Notes: generated by a model from the letters alone, not told the origin. Numbered from the stretch's first letter, positions 17,330 through 25,836 are shown. The stretch is DNA of 64,000 bases from Bin87 sp963666865 (GCA_963666865.1 OY763072.1:3224001-3288000); one strand, 5' to 3'. Numbers and translations are program-made.

Positions 17330-17893
17330 ATGACCACAATGCAACCGCCCGCTGACCTGCGCTGGTACATAGTCCATACCTATACGGGCCAGGAGGACAT
17401 GGTCAAGCGCAACCTGGACCTGCGCCGGCACAGCCTTGGCATGGATGACCGCATCCGACGGGTGGAAGTGCCCGCCGAGGAGGAGATTATCCGCAACAAG
17501 GGCGAGCGCAGTTCCCAGCGGCGCAAGCTGTTTCCCGGGTATATCCTGGTCCAGATGGTCATGGACGACGAAGCCTGGTTCCTGGTGCGAAACACCACCG
17601 GCGTCACCGGGTTCATCTCCGCCGAGGAAGAAGGCGGCGACCGCCCTCGTCCCGTGCCGTTGGATGACCGGGAAGTTGACGACATCCTGGATCGGGTGGC
17701 CTCGGGCGAACCCCGCGCCGTCATCGGCCTCGCTCAGGGCGACATGGTGCGTATTTCCGAAGGCCCCTTCGCCGATATGTTGGGCCGGGTGGAGGAGGTG
17801 GATGAACACCGCGGACAGGTTACGGTGCTCATCTCCGTGTTCGGCCGCGAAACCCCCGTCGCTCTGGACTTCATCCAGGTGGAAAAGGTTTAA
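17330..17893 (+). CDS. nusG: Transcription antitermination factor NusG
   Basis: 187 residues. The NGN domain opens with RWYIVHTYTGQEDMVKRNL and includes LFPGYILVQM and WFLVRNTTGVTGF. The KOW domain at the C-terminus is GDMVRISEGPFADMLGRV. NusG binds RNA polymerase and couples it to ribosomes or Rho. It is preceded by 159 bases without a gene, in which I see no tRNA-Trp, although one often occurs near this position in other bacteria. Confidence 0.97.
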   Translation: MTTMQPPADLRWYIVHTYTGQEDMVKRNLDLRRHSLGMDDRIRRVEVPAEEEIIRNKGERSSQRRKLFPGYILVQMVMDDEAWFLVRNTTGVTGFISAEEEGGDRPRPVPLDDREVDDILDRVASGEPRAVIGLAQGDMVRISEGPFADMLGRVEEVDEHRGQVTVLISVFGRETPVALDFIQVEKV

Positions 17894-17922
17894 TTCCTTA
17901 CCAGGCCGCGTTGACATTTCAC

Positions 17923-18026
17923 CGTCATTCCCGCGAAAGCGGGAATCCAGTGGTCGAAATCGTAAATAATCCTTCACGTTTCTTCATATCGCAATTCTCT
18001 GGATTCCGGCTTTAGCCGGAATGACG
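17923..18026. repeat. Pair of hairpin repeats in opposite orientation between nusG and rplK
   Basis: 17923-17950 (CGTCATTCCCGCGAAAG / CGGGAATCCAG) and 17999-18026 (CTGGATTCCGGC / GCCGGAATGACG) are two divergent members of the same family facing each other across 48 bases. Each can fold alone, or the two can pair with one another. They interrupt an otherwise conserved ribosomal operon. Confidence 0.85.
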
Positions 18027-18050
18027 ACTAACTATATTGGGAGGCCATCA

Positions 18051-18479
18051 GTGGCAAAGAAGGTACGCGCCGTCATCAAGCTGCAGCTGGAAGCGGGGAA
18101 GGCCACCCCGGCTCCGCCGGTGGGACCGGCGCTGGGTCAGCACGGCGTCAACATCATGGCCTTCGTCAAGGAGTACAACGAGCGCACCGGCAACCAGGCC
18201 GGCACCATTGTCCCCGTCCACCTGACCGTGTACCAGGACCGCTCCTTCACCTTCGTCACGCGCACGCCGCCGGCGTCGGACCTGCTCCGCCGCGCCGCCG
18301 GCATCGAAAAGGGTCAGGGCGACGCCCGAGCTCCCATCGGCGCCGCCATCTCCAACGATATGCTGCGCGGCATCGCCGAGGACAAGATGAAAGACCTCAA
18401 CGCCAACTCGGTGGAGCAGGCCATGAACATCATCGCCGGCACCGCCCGCAGCATGGGCATCGCCATCGAAGGCGACTGA
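18051..18479 (+). CDS. rplK: 50S ribosomal protein L11
   Basis: 142 residues from GTG 18051, preceded by GGGAGG at 18039-18044. The longer reading from 18021 begins inside a repeat. L11 motifs: VRAVIKLQLEAGKATPAPPV, GPALGQHGVNIMAFVKEYN, and the rRNA-binding C-terminal domain ending GTARSMGIAIEG. It forms the GTPase-associated centre of the ribosome with L10/L12. Confidence 0.97.
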   Translation: MAKKVRAVIKLQLEAGKATPAPPVGPALGQHGVNIMAFVKEYNERTGNQAGTIVPVHLTVYQDRSFTFVTRTPPASDLLRRAAGIEKGQGDARAPIGAAISNDMLRGIAEDKMKDLNANSVEQAMNIIAGTARSMGIAIEGD

Positions 18480-18508
18480 TGTTGACGTGTCCCCTGGCAT
18501 ATGTAGTC

Positions 18509-18533
18509 GTAGGGGCAACCCTTGTGGTTGCCC
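18509..18533. repeat. GTAGGGGCAACC hairpin repeat between rplK and rplA
   Basis: GTAGGGGCAACC, a short loop, then GGTTGCCC. It shares the GTAGGGGC end with the 28-base palindromes but has a different core. It lies 30 bases after rplK. Confidence 0.75.
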
Positions 18534-18557
18534 AAAACCGATGAGGGAGAAGTGAAA

Positions 18558-19271
18558 ATGCCCAAACACAGCCGTCGCTACAACGCCGTCGCCGAGCGCA
18601 TCCCGGAAGACTCCGTGTACCAGCCCCGCGAGGCCATCGACCTGGTCAAAGAACTGTCCACCGCCAAGTTTGACGAGACCATGGAGGTCCACCTCCGCAC
18701 CAATGCCGACGTCCGCCACGCCGAGCAGCAGGTGCGCGGCGTAACCGTTCTGCCCCACGGCCTGGGCAAGCAGGTGCGCGTGCTGGTCTTCGCCAACGGC
18801 GAAGCCGCCGAAATCGCCCGCCAGGCCGGCGCCGACTACGTGGGCGACGACGACCTCATCGCCCAGATTGAAGGCGGCTGGATGGACTTCGACGTCGGAC
18901 TGGCCATCCCCGAAGTCATGTCCAAGATCGGCCGGCTGGGCCGCTACCTGGGCCGCCGGGGCCTGATGCCCAACCCGCGCACCGGAACCCTCGTGCAGGC
19001 CCGCGACCTGCCCCGCGTCATCCAGGAATCCAAGGCCGGCCGCCTGGAGTTCCGCACCGACCGCACTGCCATCATCCACGGCCAGTTCGGCAAGTCCTCC
19101 TTCGAGACCGATGCCCTGGTGGACAACCTGACCGTCTTCATGGACTCGGTAATGCGGGAGCGCCCTGATGCCGTCAAAGGCTCCTTCATCAAGTCGGCCT
19201 ACATAACGTCGTCCATGGGACCCGGCATCTCGGTGGACGTGGGAACGTTGCAGGCAATGAAACCGGAGTAG
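18558..19271 (+). CDS. rplA: 50S ribosomal protein L1
   Basis: 237 residues from ATG 18558, after a GAGGGAGAAG ribosome site. L1 signatures: FDETMEVHLRTNADVRHAEQ, VRGVTVLPHGLGK, and MSKIGRLGRYLGRRGLMPNP. It binds 23S rRNA at the L1 stalk and, in many bacteria, represses its own operon. The next gene is convergent and unrelated; rplJ and rplL are not in the window. Confidence 0.97.
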   Translation: MPKHSRRYNAVAERIPEDSVYQPREAIDLVKELSTAKFDETMEVHLRTNADVRHAEQQVRGVTVLPHGLGKQVRVLVFANGEAAEIARQAGADYVGDDDLIAQIEGGWMDFDVGLAIPEVMSKIGRLGRYLGRRGLMPNPRTGTLVQARDLPRVIQESKAGRLEFRTDRTAIIHGQFGKSSFETDALVDNLTVFMDSVMRERPDAVKGSFIKSAYITSSMGPGISVDVGTLQAMKPE

Positions 19272-19310
19272 CAGCCCGCCATGCCGTGCGCAATCGGCAT
19301 CGCCATAATA

Positions 19311-19347
19311 ACCGTGGCCGCAGTCCTAGCTGCGGCCACGGTCTTTT
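19311..19347 (+). terminator. Strong Rho-independent terminator after rplA
   Basis: A 13-base perfect stem (ACCGTGGCCGCAG / CTGCGGCCACGGT) with a six-base loop, followed by CTTTTCT. It ends the ribosomal operon just before the convergent universal stress gene. Confidence 0.9.
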
Positions 19348-20280
19348 CTATCGGATCACCAGCACCGGCACGCTGGAATGACGGATCACCCGGTCGGTGA
19401 CGCTCCCCAGCACCATCCGTCCCACGCCGCTCCTGCCATGGGTGGTCATCACCACCAGTGAGGGCTCGCTGGTGGCCCGTTCAATGATGCTCTGGGCGAT
19501 GTTGTCCGACATCACGTGCTCGCCGACCACGCCGTGGGCATGGTCAATGGTCATACGGTTGGTCACGTCGGCCAGATACGCGGATGAGTTCGCCGCGTCC
19601 TCGGAGGTCAATTCTTCGGGAGAACCCGGGTCAAAATCGGGCATTGCTCCCAGTTCCGGCGTCACCGCCGTGAGCTGGTGCCGGTAGTAATCCAGCGTCG
19701 GCGTGACCTGGAGAATCGTTATCCGGGCCGATAGCGCCGCCGCCACGCTCACCGCGTGGGGGATGGCCAGCTCCGACAGCGCCGAACCGTCCAGCGGGAC
19801 AATCACCGACCGCAGCGACGCGCCCGGCGACGCTGGCCCGGTCACGTTGGCCCTGACGATCAGCATGGGGTTGGGCACGGTATGCAGCACCTTGTCCGTG
19901 ACGCTGCCCATCACCCACCGGGAGATGCCGCCGCGACCGTGGGTGCACATCACCACCAGCGCGCCGGGATCCGTGCCGGCCTGCGTCACGATGACGTCGG
20001 CGGCGGGACCGCGATTGATCACCGGGTTGGCCTCGACCCCCAGGCCGCTCAACCGTTGTCGAACCGGCGCCAGCGAGGCTTCCGCCAGAGCCTGCGCCCC
20101 GGTCTGTAACTGCGCCACGACCTGTTCTCGCCGCGTGCTGAGCACGTTCGCCGGCATGATGTCGTAAGCCTGCACCAGTTCCACAGGCACGGAAAGCGAC
20201 GCGGCCACCAACTCCGCGTAAGGCAGCGCCTGTTCCGCCAGATCCGACCCGTCCAGGGGGACGATTACTTTTGAATACAT
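19348..20280 (-). CDS. Tandem-domain universal stress protein (UspA family)
   Basis: 310 residues from ATG 20280, where the first Usp strand begins (MYSKVIVPLDGSDLAEQALP). Two Usp domains follow one another: the first has the ATP-type motif GRGGISRWVMGSVTDKVL, the second SVIVPLDGSALSELAI and GRSGVGRMVLGSVTDRVI. Both retain G-x2-G-x9-G(S), so both probably bind ATP. The role is presumably stress survival. It is transcribed towards rplA with a terminator between. Confidence 0.93.
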   Translation of the reverse strand: MYSKVIVPLDGSDLAEQALPYAELVAASLSVPVELVQAYDIMPANVLSTRREQVVAQLQTGAQALAEASLAPVRQRLSGLGVEANPVINRGPAADVIVTQAGTDPGALVVMCTHGRGGISRWVMGSVTDKVLHTVPNPMLIVRANVTGPASPGASLRSVIVPLDGSALSELAIPHAVSVAAALSARITILQVTPTLDYYRHQLTAVTPELGAMPDFDPGSPEELTSEDAANSSAYLADVTNRMTIDHAHGVVGEHVMSDNIAQSIIERATSEPSLVVMTTHGRSGVGRMVLGSVTDRVIRHSSVPVLVIR

Positions 20281-20376
20281 ATGGTTTGTGTTCTCCCGGC
20301 GTAAGTTTACGGCAGTTCCAAATGGCAGGCACAGCGTGACGACGCGGCGCTGCCAATCCATTCTACCACCGGGAAA

Positions 20377-20769
20377 CTACGCAACCGCCGGAATGTCCGT
20401 GCGGGCAAAATCACCGCCCTTGTACAGCAGTGGCAGTCCCCGCGACGAGGCGAGGGCATACGAGAAGGTATCGCCGAAATTCAACTGCGCCGGATGCCCC
20501 CGGCCTTTCCCGTATTGTTCGTAGGCGCGACGGGCGATTTCGGCCTGCTCAGTGTCAAACGGAACTACTGCAATGGGTAGCTCCCGAATTAAGGCTTGTG
20601 CTCGTGCATAGACATCGTCGCCCTTGCCCATAGCCACGATGTAGAATTCTATCAGCGTAGCGGCAGAGATTAGCGTTTGCTCTGCTTCGCCAATGGCGTG
20701 GCGGATGTCGGGCGCTTCCGGTTCGTCCATCACCAACGCCATCAGCGCCGAGGTATCGGATACAATCAT
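20377..20769 (-). CDS. vapC: VapC-type PIN-domain toxin
   Basis: 130 residues. Acidic PIN positions: VSDTSALMALVMDEPEA (D5), SAATLIEFYIV (E), LNFGDTFSYALA (D), and LLYKGGDFARTDI (D). All four are present, so it is likely an active RNase that cleaves tRNA or rRNA in the manner of VapC. It lies 18 bases after its antitoxin gene and is the last gene of a six-gene minus-strand cluster. Confidence 0.9.
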   Translation of the reverse strand: MIVSDTSALMALVMDEPEAPDIRHAIGEAEQTLISAATLIEFYIVAMGKGDDVYARAQALIRELPIAVVPFDTEQAEIARRAYEQYGKGRGHPAQLNFGDTFSYALASSRGLPLLYKGGDFARTDIPAVA

Positions 20770-20787
20770 CCAGCTCTGCCAGTCCTG

Positions 20788-21045
20788 CTACCTTTTCCCG
20801 GATGCGGGCGCATCCAAGCCGTCGGCATGGCCTTGCCGCGCCAAATCCGCCGCGTGTTGCTGGGAGAAGTCATCCCAATATTGGCGGGTGCGCCAGCTCG
20901 GCCGGCCGGCGGCGCTGTCCTCCAGATACTCCAACGCCACTTCCAGTACCTGCTCGCCGGCGTCCGGGCCGTCAAAGCCCATTCGCTGAGCCAACGCTGC
21001 AATGCGGGTTGCGATGTCCGGCTTGTCCAGAGCAGTCATGGCCAC
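20788..21045 (-). CDS. VapB-like antitoxin
   Basis: 85 residues. GTG 21045 has a GAAGG site five bases away; ATG 21039 is an alternative. Helical N-terminal segment DIATRIAALAQRMGFDGPDAGEQVLEVAL resembles the DNA-binding part of VapB-type antitoxins. The C-terminus (YWDDFSQQHAADLARQGHAD) should wrap around the toxin. Adjacent to vapC. A paralog precedes it at 21058-21348. Confidence 0.75.
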   Translation of the reverse strand: MAMTALDKPDIATRIAALAQRMGFDGPDAGEQVLEVALEYLEDSAAGRPSWRTRQYWDDFSQQHAADLARQGHADGLDAPASGKR

Positions 21046-21057
21046 TGCATCCTTCGG

Positions 21058-21348
21058 CTACTTGGGCAGCCCGAATTCGTCGTACAGTTCGTCCTGGAGC
21101 AATTGCGACAGGGGCCGGGGGTCGGTTTCCGGGTAGCCCTTCTTCTTCAGGTATGCCACGCGGTCACGTTCTACCATCGTGTCAATCTCGGCGCGGGTGT
21201 ACCACCGTTCCCACTTGCCGGTGCTTTCGTCCAGATAGTCCAGCGCGGCAACGATGACCCGCTCCGCCGCGTCGGGCCCGGCAAAGCCCAGCCGCTTCGC
21301 CAGGTCGGCGATGCGCGCCTCCAACTCCGGTTTCAGTGCGGTAGCCAT
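21058..21348 (-). CDS. Second VapB-like antitoxin, without its own adjacent toxin
   Basis: 96 residues from ATG 21348, after a GGGAGAA site. The N-terminus ELEARIADLAKRLGFAGPDA matches the downstream antitoxin (RIAALAQRMGFDGPDA). The C-terminus differs (VAYLKKKGYPETDPRPLSQL). It lies 12 bases before that antitoxin. The shared head with different tails suggests a duplicated antitoxin bound to another toxin, or one that controls the nuclease gene immediately upstream. Confidence 0.7.
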   Translation of the reverse strand: MATALKPELEARIADLAKRLGFAGPDAAERVIVAALDYLDESTGKWERWYTRAEIDTMVERDRVAYLKKKGYPETDPRPLSQLLQDELYDEFGLPK

Positions 21349-21379
21349 GTCGTTCTCCCGTGGGTTTGCGCCTCGGCGT

Positions 21380-22372
21380 TTATTGCCCCACTTGCAATTG
21401 TACGGTAGCGGGGTCGATACCGCAGTGCTGGAGCAGTTTTCTAGCATTGTTCCTCATTTGAACGGCGCTCCCATGCGTATTGACCACCAGTTGACCATCG
21501 GCAATTTCCCGATACTGGAAAAACCGATTGCCAGTGGGATGCACTGGCTGATCATGAACCATGTAAATTTTCGGGCTTGACGTGACAGGCACGTTGGCGG
21601 CAGTGAGCCTGTTGGTCGAGCTGAGCCATATAGCCGATGCTACCAAAATGTCATTCCAGCGACTTATTTCCTGTACTTTGCCGTCCGAGAAGCGGATAGA
21701 TTGTGGCGGAGCGCTGCGGCTTGGCGGATCGTATTCCGCCAAAGAGGCCCAACTTCCCCGTACTGGTGGTGACGAAACGGGACTCCGCCGTGGAGATTCA
21801 ACAACATTCCTCATTTCCTGTTCACTAGGTTCAGGAGTGGTCCGGCGCGCCTCTGGGTTCCAACCAACCAGCGACTCATTCGCTTTCACAGGCTGTCCCG
21901 ACGCTAGGTTGGGCCGCCAGAGCAGCAGCAGTTGCAGCGCGCACTGGTGGGCTGGCGTATTGGCAATCGAAACATCCAGTATCCTCCGGTCCTCCAACTG
22001 TCCCCGCTGGAATACTTCGTACAGCTCCCAATGGTCGCCATCAGTCAGCCCGGCGTATTCCACCCCTGATGCGTTGGAGTAGTTCAACATCTGCATCCGG
22101 TGCGATGCCAGTGACTCGCCGAGTTTCTTTGCCTCTATGGTAGCTGCCGGCTGACCGTCAGGACGCAGCAAAGCGTAGTCGGCCCAGCGACCGCTCACGT
22201 TATATTCCGGCGTCACCGTTGCCGGGTCGGACACATCCCAGCCCAACGCCGTCAACAGCGGGTCAATCAGAGCCATGCGGGTGCGCGTCTCATTTTCCCG
22301 CAGCGTTGCGCCGTGGTCCCGGATGCGTCGTTGCAACGTTTCGATTACGGCGACCAGGTCATCCAGCGGCAT
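21380..22372 (-). CDS. HsdR-N-like PD-(D/E)XK nuclease domain protein
   Basis: 330 residues from ATG 22372 (MPLDDLVAVIETLQRRIRDH). The longer open frame upstream runs through hicB in the wrong frame. Residues about 30-120 resemble the type I restriction subunit R N-terminal domain: LIDPLLTALGWD, then SGRWADYALLRPDG and ATIEAKKLGESLASH, giving D...E-A-K as the nuclease centre. The C-terminal half is unassigned and proline/serine-rich in the middle. No helicase or methylase is attached. It is positioned between HicAB and the VapB-like genes. Confidence 0.75.
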   Translation of the reverse strand: MPLDDLVAVIETLQRRIRDHGATLRENETRTRMALIDPLLTALGWDVSDPATVTPEYNVSGRWADYALLRPDGQPAATIEAKKLGESLASHRMQMLNYSNASGVEYAGLTDGDHWELYEVFQRGQLEDRRILDVSIANTPAHQCALQLLLLWRPNLASGQPVKANESLVGWNPEARRTTPEPSEQEMRNVVESPRRSPVSSPPVRGSWASLAEYDPPSRSAPPQSIRFSDGKVQEISRWNDILVASAIWLSSTNRLTAANVPVTSSPKIYMVHDQPVHPTGNRFFQYREIADGQLVVNTHGSAVQMRNNARKLLQHCGIDPATVQLQVGQ

Positions 22373-22395
22373 GGTGTTGCAACTCCGGTTAGTTT

Positions 22396-22836
22396 TCAGG
22401 CGGCCCGTTCCGCCACTGCCAGCTCGCAACCCACGGCTTTGAGAGCTTTGGCGACCTTGCCTATGGGCGTGCGGTAGTCCAGGTTCACGAGCGCGGTTGC
22501 GTCGTCCTCGCAGATACCCAGACGCGCCGCCAGCTCTGCCGCACCCAGTTTCTGCTCGCGCATGGCGGTGTGCAGGTCCAGCTGCGCGGCAACCACCGGC
22601 TGCACCGTCAGCAGTTCCTGCCCCTCTTGGTAGGGGCTGGGCGCGGGCAAATCCAGGTCGTGGTTGACATAGTGGCTGAGCGCAACCACCAGGCAATCTT
22701 CAGCGAGGATGAGGGCTTCCCGGAACGTAAAGCCTCCGGTGTGAGCCCACGGGATATCCGGAAAGGACACCACAAATCCATTCCCGTCGTCCGTATTCCC
22801 CTCAATGGTGCATGGGTACAAATATTTCATAGTCAA
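22396..22836 (-). CDS. hicB: HicB-family antitoxin
   Basis: 146 residues. The N-terminus has the degraded RNase-H-like HicB fold (YLYPCTIEGNTDDGNGFVVSFPDIP, then TFREALILAEDCL). The C-terminus is a helix-turn-helix (KLGAAELAARLGICEDDATAL). It overlaps hicA by ATGA (22833-22836). It should neutralise HicA and repress the operon. Confidence 0.9.
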   Translation of the reverse strand: MTMKYLYPCTIEGNTDDGNGFVVSFPDIPWAHTGGFTFREALILAEDCLVVALSHYVNHDLDLPAPSPYQEGQELLTVQPVVAAQLDLHTAMREQKLGAAELAARLGICEDDATALVNLDYRTPIGKVAKALKAVGCELAVAERAA

Positions 22837-23039
22837 AACTCCCTGGGATTAATGCCCAGCTGGCGAAACATCCCGAACAGCGTATTTCGGGGAATCTCGC
22901 CGTGTTGCACTATTGTCTGCCGATCTCCCATATAAAATCTGCCATGGCTACCCTTGCCCTCCGCCGGGTTAAACCGCCATTCCAGCCCGTTTGCCCTGGC
23001 GTACCGCCGGGCGCGCCTTACGAATTCCCTGCCGTTCAT
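22833..23039 (-). CDS. hicA: HicA-family mRNA interferase toxin
   Basis: 68 residues from ATG 23039 (MNGREFVRRARRYARANGLE), which fits the family length; the earlier start adds nine atypical residues. The catalytic histidine region GKGSHGRFY is intact, and the tail HGEIPRNTLFGMFRQLGI is typical. It is the first gene of the six-gene cluster, and the toxin precedes the antitoxin as usual for hicAB. Confidence 0.9.
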   Translation of the reverse strand: MNGREFVRRARRYARANGLEWRFNPAEGKGSHGRFYMGDRQTIVQHGEIPRNTLFGMFRQLGINPREF

Positions 23040-23083
23040 CAGCCGATAGTAGCATCCGCAAGGCACGCCTCAAAACGCGAGTT

Positions 23084-25003
23084 CTACTCCTCCAGCGTCG
23101 TAATATCCCCCGGGTCCAACCCCAGCTCTTGCGCCTTCAGCAGCCGCCGCATTATCTTGCCGGAGCGCGTCTTCGGCAGCGTCGGCGTGAACTCGATCTC
23201 AGACGGCACCGCAATCGGCCCCAGCTCTCGCCGCACGTGCAGCTGCAGGTCGTTGATCATCCGGTCCGACCCTTCGCTGCCCATGCGCAGGGTCACGAAC
23301 CCCTTGATCACCTCGCCCCGCAGCTCGTCGGGCTTGCCGATCACCGCCGCCTCCGCCACCTCGGGGTGCGACACCAGCGCCGACTCCACCTCCGCCGACC
23401 CGATCCGGTGGCCCGCCACGTTCAGCACGTCGTCGGCCCGGCCCACCACCATGTAGTAGCCGTCGGCGTCCCGCAGGGCCACGTCACCGGACGAGTACAC
23501 CCCCGGCACCTGGTTCCACGTCTCGGCGTAGCGGTCCGGGTCGCCCCAAACGGTGCGGGAGAAGTGCGGGAACGGCCGGCGGATGACCAGGAAACCGCCC
23601 TTGTCCGGCTCCTCGATGGGCTGGCCCTCCCGGTCCACGATGTCCATCACCGCGCCGGGCAGCGGCTTGCCGACGCGACCGGGCCGGGACGCCATGGTGG
23701 CCGTCGTCCCCAGGCACGGGCCGCCCGTCTCCGTCTGCCACCAGTTATCCACCATGTGCGCCCACTCGCCGCTTCCGCAGATATGCTCGTAGGCCCAGCG
23801 CAGGGCTTCCGGATTCAGCGGCTCGCCGGCGCAGGTGAGGAACCGCAGGGAGCGCAGGTTGTACCGGCTGGCCGGCTCCTCGCCGTAGCGCATCAGCATC
23901 CGCACCGCCGTGGGCGCGGTGAAAATCACGTTGACGCCGTACTTCTCGATGACCTCGTAGAACACCGCGTTGTGGGGGAAGTCCGGCGCCCCCTCGCGGA
24001 ACACCGTCGTCGCCCCCGCCACCAGCGGCGCATAGACAATGTAGCTGTGGCCCACCACCCAGCCGATGTCCGACATGCACCAGAACACGTCGTTGTCCTT
24101 CACGTCCCAGAAGTTCTTGAAGTGGTAGTGCGTGCCCACCATGTAGCCGCCGTGGACGTGAACCACGCCCTTGGGCTTTCCGGTAGTGCCGCTGGTGTAG
24201 AGGATGTAGAGCGGATCCTCAGCGTCCATGACCTCGGCGGGGCAGTCGATGGCGCTGTTCGCCATCAGCTCGTCGAAATCAACCTCTCTGATGCCATGTA
24301 GGGGCGAATAATCATTCGCCCCTACGTTTTCGCGCCGGAACACGATCACGCTCTCCAGGCTGTCGCAGCCCGCCACCGCCTCGTCGGCGATGCCTTTCAG
24401 GTCCACCCGGTTGCCCCGGCGGTAGCCCACGTCGCCGGTGATCAGCGCCTTGGCGTTGGCGTCCTGGATCCGGTCCCGCAGGGAACCCACGCTGAAGCCG
24501 GCATAGACCACGCTGTGAATCGCGCCGATGCGCGCGCAGGCCAGCATACTGATGGCTCCCTCCGGCGTCAGCGGCATATAGATGACCACGCGGTCGCCCT
24601 TGCCCACGCCCAGGGACTTCAACCCGTTGGCGAAGCGGTTCACCTGTTGCGCCAGCCGCGCGTAGGTATAGACCTGCTCCGTGCCGTCCTCGCCCAGCCA
24701 GATCAGCGCGGCCTTGTTGCGCCGCTCGGTGGTCAGGTGCCGGTCCAGCGCGTTGTAGGCAATGTTGGTCTGCCCGCCCACAAACCACCGGAAGTTGGGG
24801 TATTCCCACTGGAACACATCGTCCCACCGCCGGAACCAGTGCAACTCCTCGGCAGCCTCGGCCCAGAACCCCTCCGGGTCGGCCACGGAGCGGGCGTACA
24901 CGGCGTCGTAGTCGGAGAGCGTGGCCTGTCCCGAAACGTGCGGCGGTGGCGGTATCTCGCCGGCCTCCTGCAAAAGATGGTCAATCTGTCCCTGCTGAAC
25001 CAT
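23084..25003 (-). CDS. acs: Acetyl-CoA synthetase (AMP-forming) with palindromic insert
   Basis: 639 residues from ATG 25003; longer readings begin inside a hairpin repeat. It makes acetyl-CoA from acetate and ATP. Motifs: YTSGTTGKPKG (about 264-275), WWQTETGG, and the catalytic lysine in TRSGKIMRRLL (about 617). Residues about 227-236 (VGANDYSPLH) are the in-frame palindrome at 24298-24325, placed after IVFRREN in a surface segment that varies in length in the family. All catalytic motifs are intact, so the insert is probably tolerated. Confidence 0.95.
   Translation of the reverse strand: MVQQGQIDHLLQEAGEIPPPPHVSGQATLSDYDAVYARSVADPEGFWAEAAEELHWFRRWDDVFQWEYPNFRWFVGGQTNIAYNALDRHLTTERRNKAALIWLGEDGTEQVYTYARLAQQVNRFANGLKSLGVGKGDRVVIYMPLTPEGAISMLACARIGAIHSVVYAGFSVGSLRDRIQDANAKALITGDVGYRRGNRVDLKGIADEAVAGCDSLESVIVFRRENVGANDYSPLHGIREVDFDELMANSAIDCPAEVMDAEDPLYILYTSGTTGKPKGVVHVHGGYMVGTHYHFKNFWDVKDNDVFWCMSDIGWVVGHSYIVYAPLVAGATTVFREGAPDFPHNAVFYEVIEKYGVNVIFTAPTAVRMLMRYGEEPASRYNLRSLRFLTCAGEPLNPEALRWAYEHICGSGEWAHMVDNWWQTETGGPCLGTTATMASRPGRVGKPLPGAVMDIVDREGQPIEEPDKGGFLVIRRPFPHFSRTVWGDPDRYAETWNQVPGVYSSGDVALRDADGYYMVVGRADDVLNVAGHRIGSAEVESALVSHPEVAEAAVIGKPDELRGEVIKGFVTLRMGSEGSDRMINDLQLHVRRELGPIAVPSEIEFTPTLPKTRSGKIMRRLLKAQELGLDPGDITTLEE
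24298..24325. repeat. 28-base palindromic element, in frame in acs
   Basis: Same element as at 6131 with one centre change (AATAATCATT). Read on the minus strand as VGANDYSPL within acetyl-CoA synthetase. Confidence 0.93.
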
Positions 25004-25125
25004 AAAAGCGCACCTCGCAATGCAAAAATTCGCATGAAGTGCGCCTATTGTACCGGGATTGCCCGGCCGATGTTGGCAGCGGGGATTATCGCCCGGAGGG
25101 CCTTTCAGTCTCCAAAACCCCAGCC

Positions 25126-25230
25126 CGTCATTCCGGCGAAAGCCGGAATCCAAGAATCATGGTATGCCGAAACGGGAGAGGATTGCTTGAGAATTCGGCC
25201 ACTGGACTCCCTCGAAAGCCAGAATGACGA
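25126..25230. repeat. Hairpin repeat and degenerate partner upstream of acs
   Basis: 25126-25152 is CGTCATTCCGGCGAAAG + CCGGAATCCA. 25204-25230 is a decayed inverted member (GACTCCCTCGAAAGCCAGAATGACGAC region, arms mismatched). They occupy the gap between the acs start and the gene ending at 25346. No promoter is obvious within them. Confidence 0.75.
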
Positions 25231-25345
25231 CTGAATATTTTCAAGCGCGTAAGTCTTATTCCACTACAGCCGATTGTTGACCCGCCGCGCCACCGGCGGA
25301 TCCAGACGTGACATATTAGCTCGAGCGGTGGACGATAACTCCAGG

Positions 25346-25768
25346 CTATACATCATCGGGCCAGTCAAGTCCCAGCTCTTTCGCCACCTGCTCCGCCGGA
25401 ATGGTCTTCAGCGTGCCTGCTGCCCGGTCCGCGTCCGCCTGGTCCAGTTGTTCCTGTACCCAGGCACTCAGCTCCAACCCCTCGTCCGGGTCGCCGATCA
25501 GTTCCACTCCTACTTCATCGACGATGTAATAAATCCACCCCTCAAAATCGTCAACCGTCAATTCGGACACCTTACGCGCCATTCTTTCCGACACGCCGGC
25601 TCCCGGCTCCAGTTTCACAACTTCGCTCTGGCGCGGTTCCTGCTTCTCGTCCGGGTAGCCCACTATCCCGGCCAGGGCTTCGGTAGCCGTTTCCCGTAGC
25701 AGCGCCAGCAGCTCCGCCAGCGTCAAGTCGCCCACTTTCTTCGGCGTGGGTGTGGTTTCCGTGCTCAT
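25346..25768 (-). CDS. Hypothetical acidic protein
   Basis: 140 residues from ATG 25768 (MSTETTPTPKKVG). The longer frame runs back through a repeat. Two similar short motifs occur: VGDLTLAELLALLRE near the N-terminus and VSELTVDDFEGWIYYIV in the middle, suggesting two related helical units. The tail (PAEQVAKELGLDWPDD) is acidic. No family recognised. The two-unit plan and the defence-rich neighbourhood would fit an antitoxin, but there is no adjacent toxin. Confidence 0.5.
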   Translation of the reverse strand: MSTETTPTPKKVGDLTLAELLALLRETATEALAGIVGYPDEKQEPRQSEVVKLEPGAGVSERMARKVSELTVDDFEGWIYYIVDEVGVELIGDPDEGLELSAWVQEQLDQADADRAAGTLKTIPAEQVAKELGLDWPDDV

Positions 25769-25806
25769 CGTCGTTCCTCTCGCTTCCGCCTGAGGCGTAC
25801 TCCCTC

Positions 25807-25836
25807 CGTCATTGCGAGCGCAGCGTGGCAATCTCG
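25807..25836. repeat. CGTCATTGCGAGCG repeat
   Basis: Imperfect hairpin CGTCATTGCGAGCGCAGCGT + GGCAATCTCG between the hypothetical gene and the large methylase. A different family from the CGTCATTCC repeats, though it shares the CGTCATT end. Confidence 0.6.

Noticed and set aside
21380..22696. 438-residue version of the nuclease gene
   Set aside because: The first 108 codons run through hicB out of frame and are composed of low-complexity sequence; ATG 22372 starts the recognisable domain.
23084..25153. 689-residue version of acetyl-CoA synthetase
   Set aside because: The extra N-terminus is translated hairpin repeat (DSGFRRNDG); ATG 25003 fits the family start.
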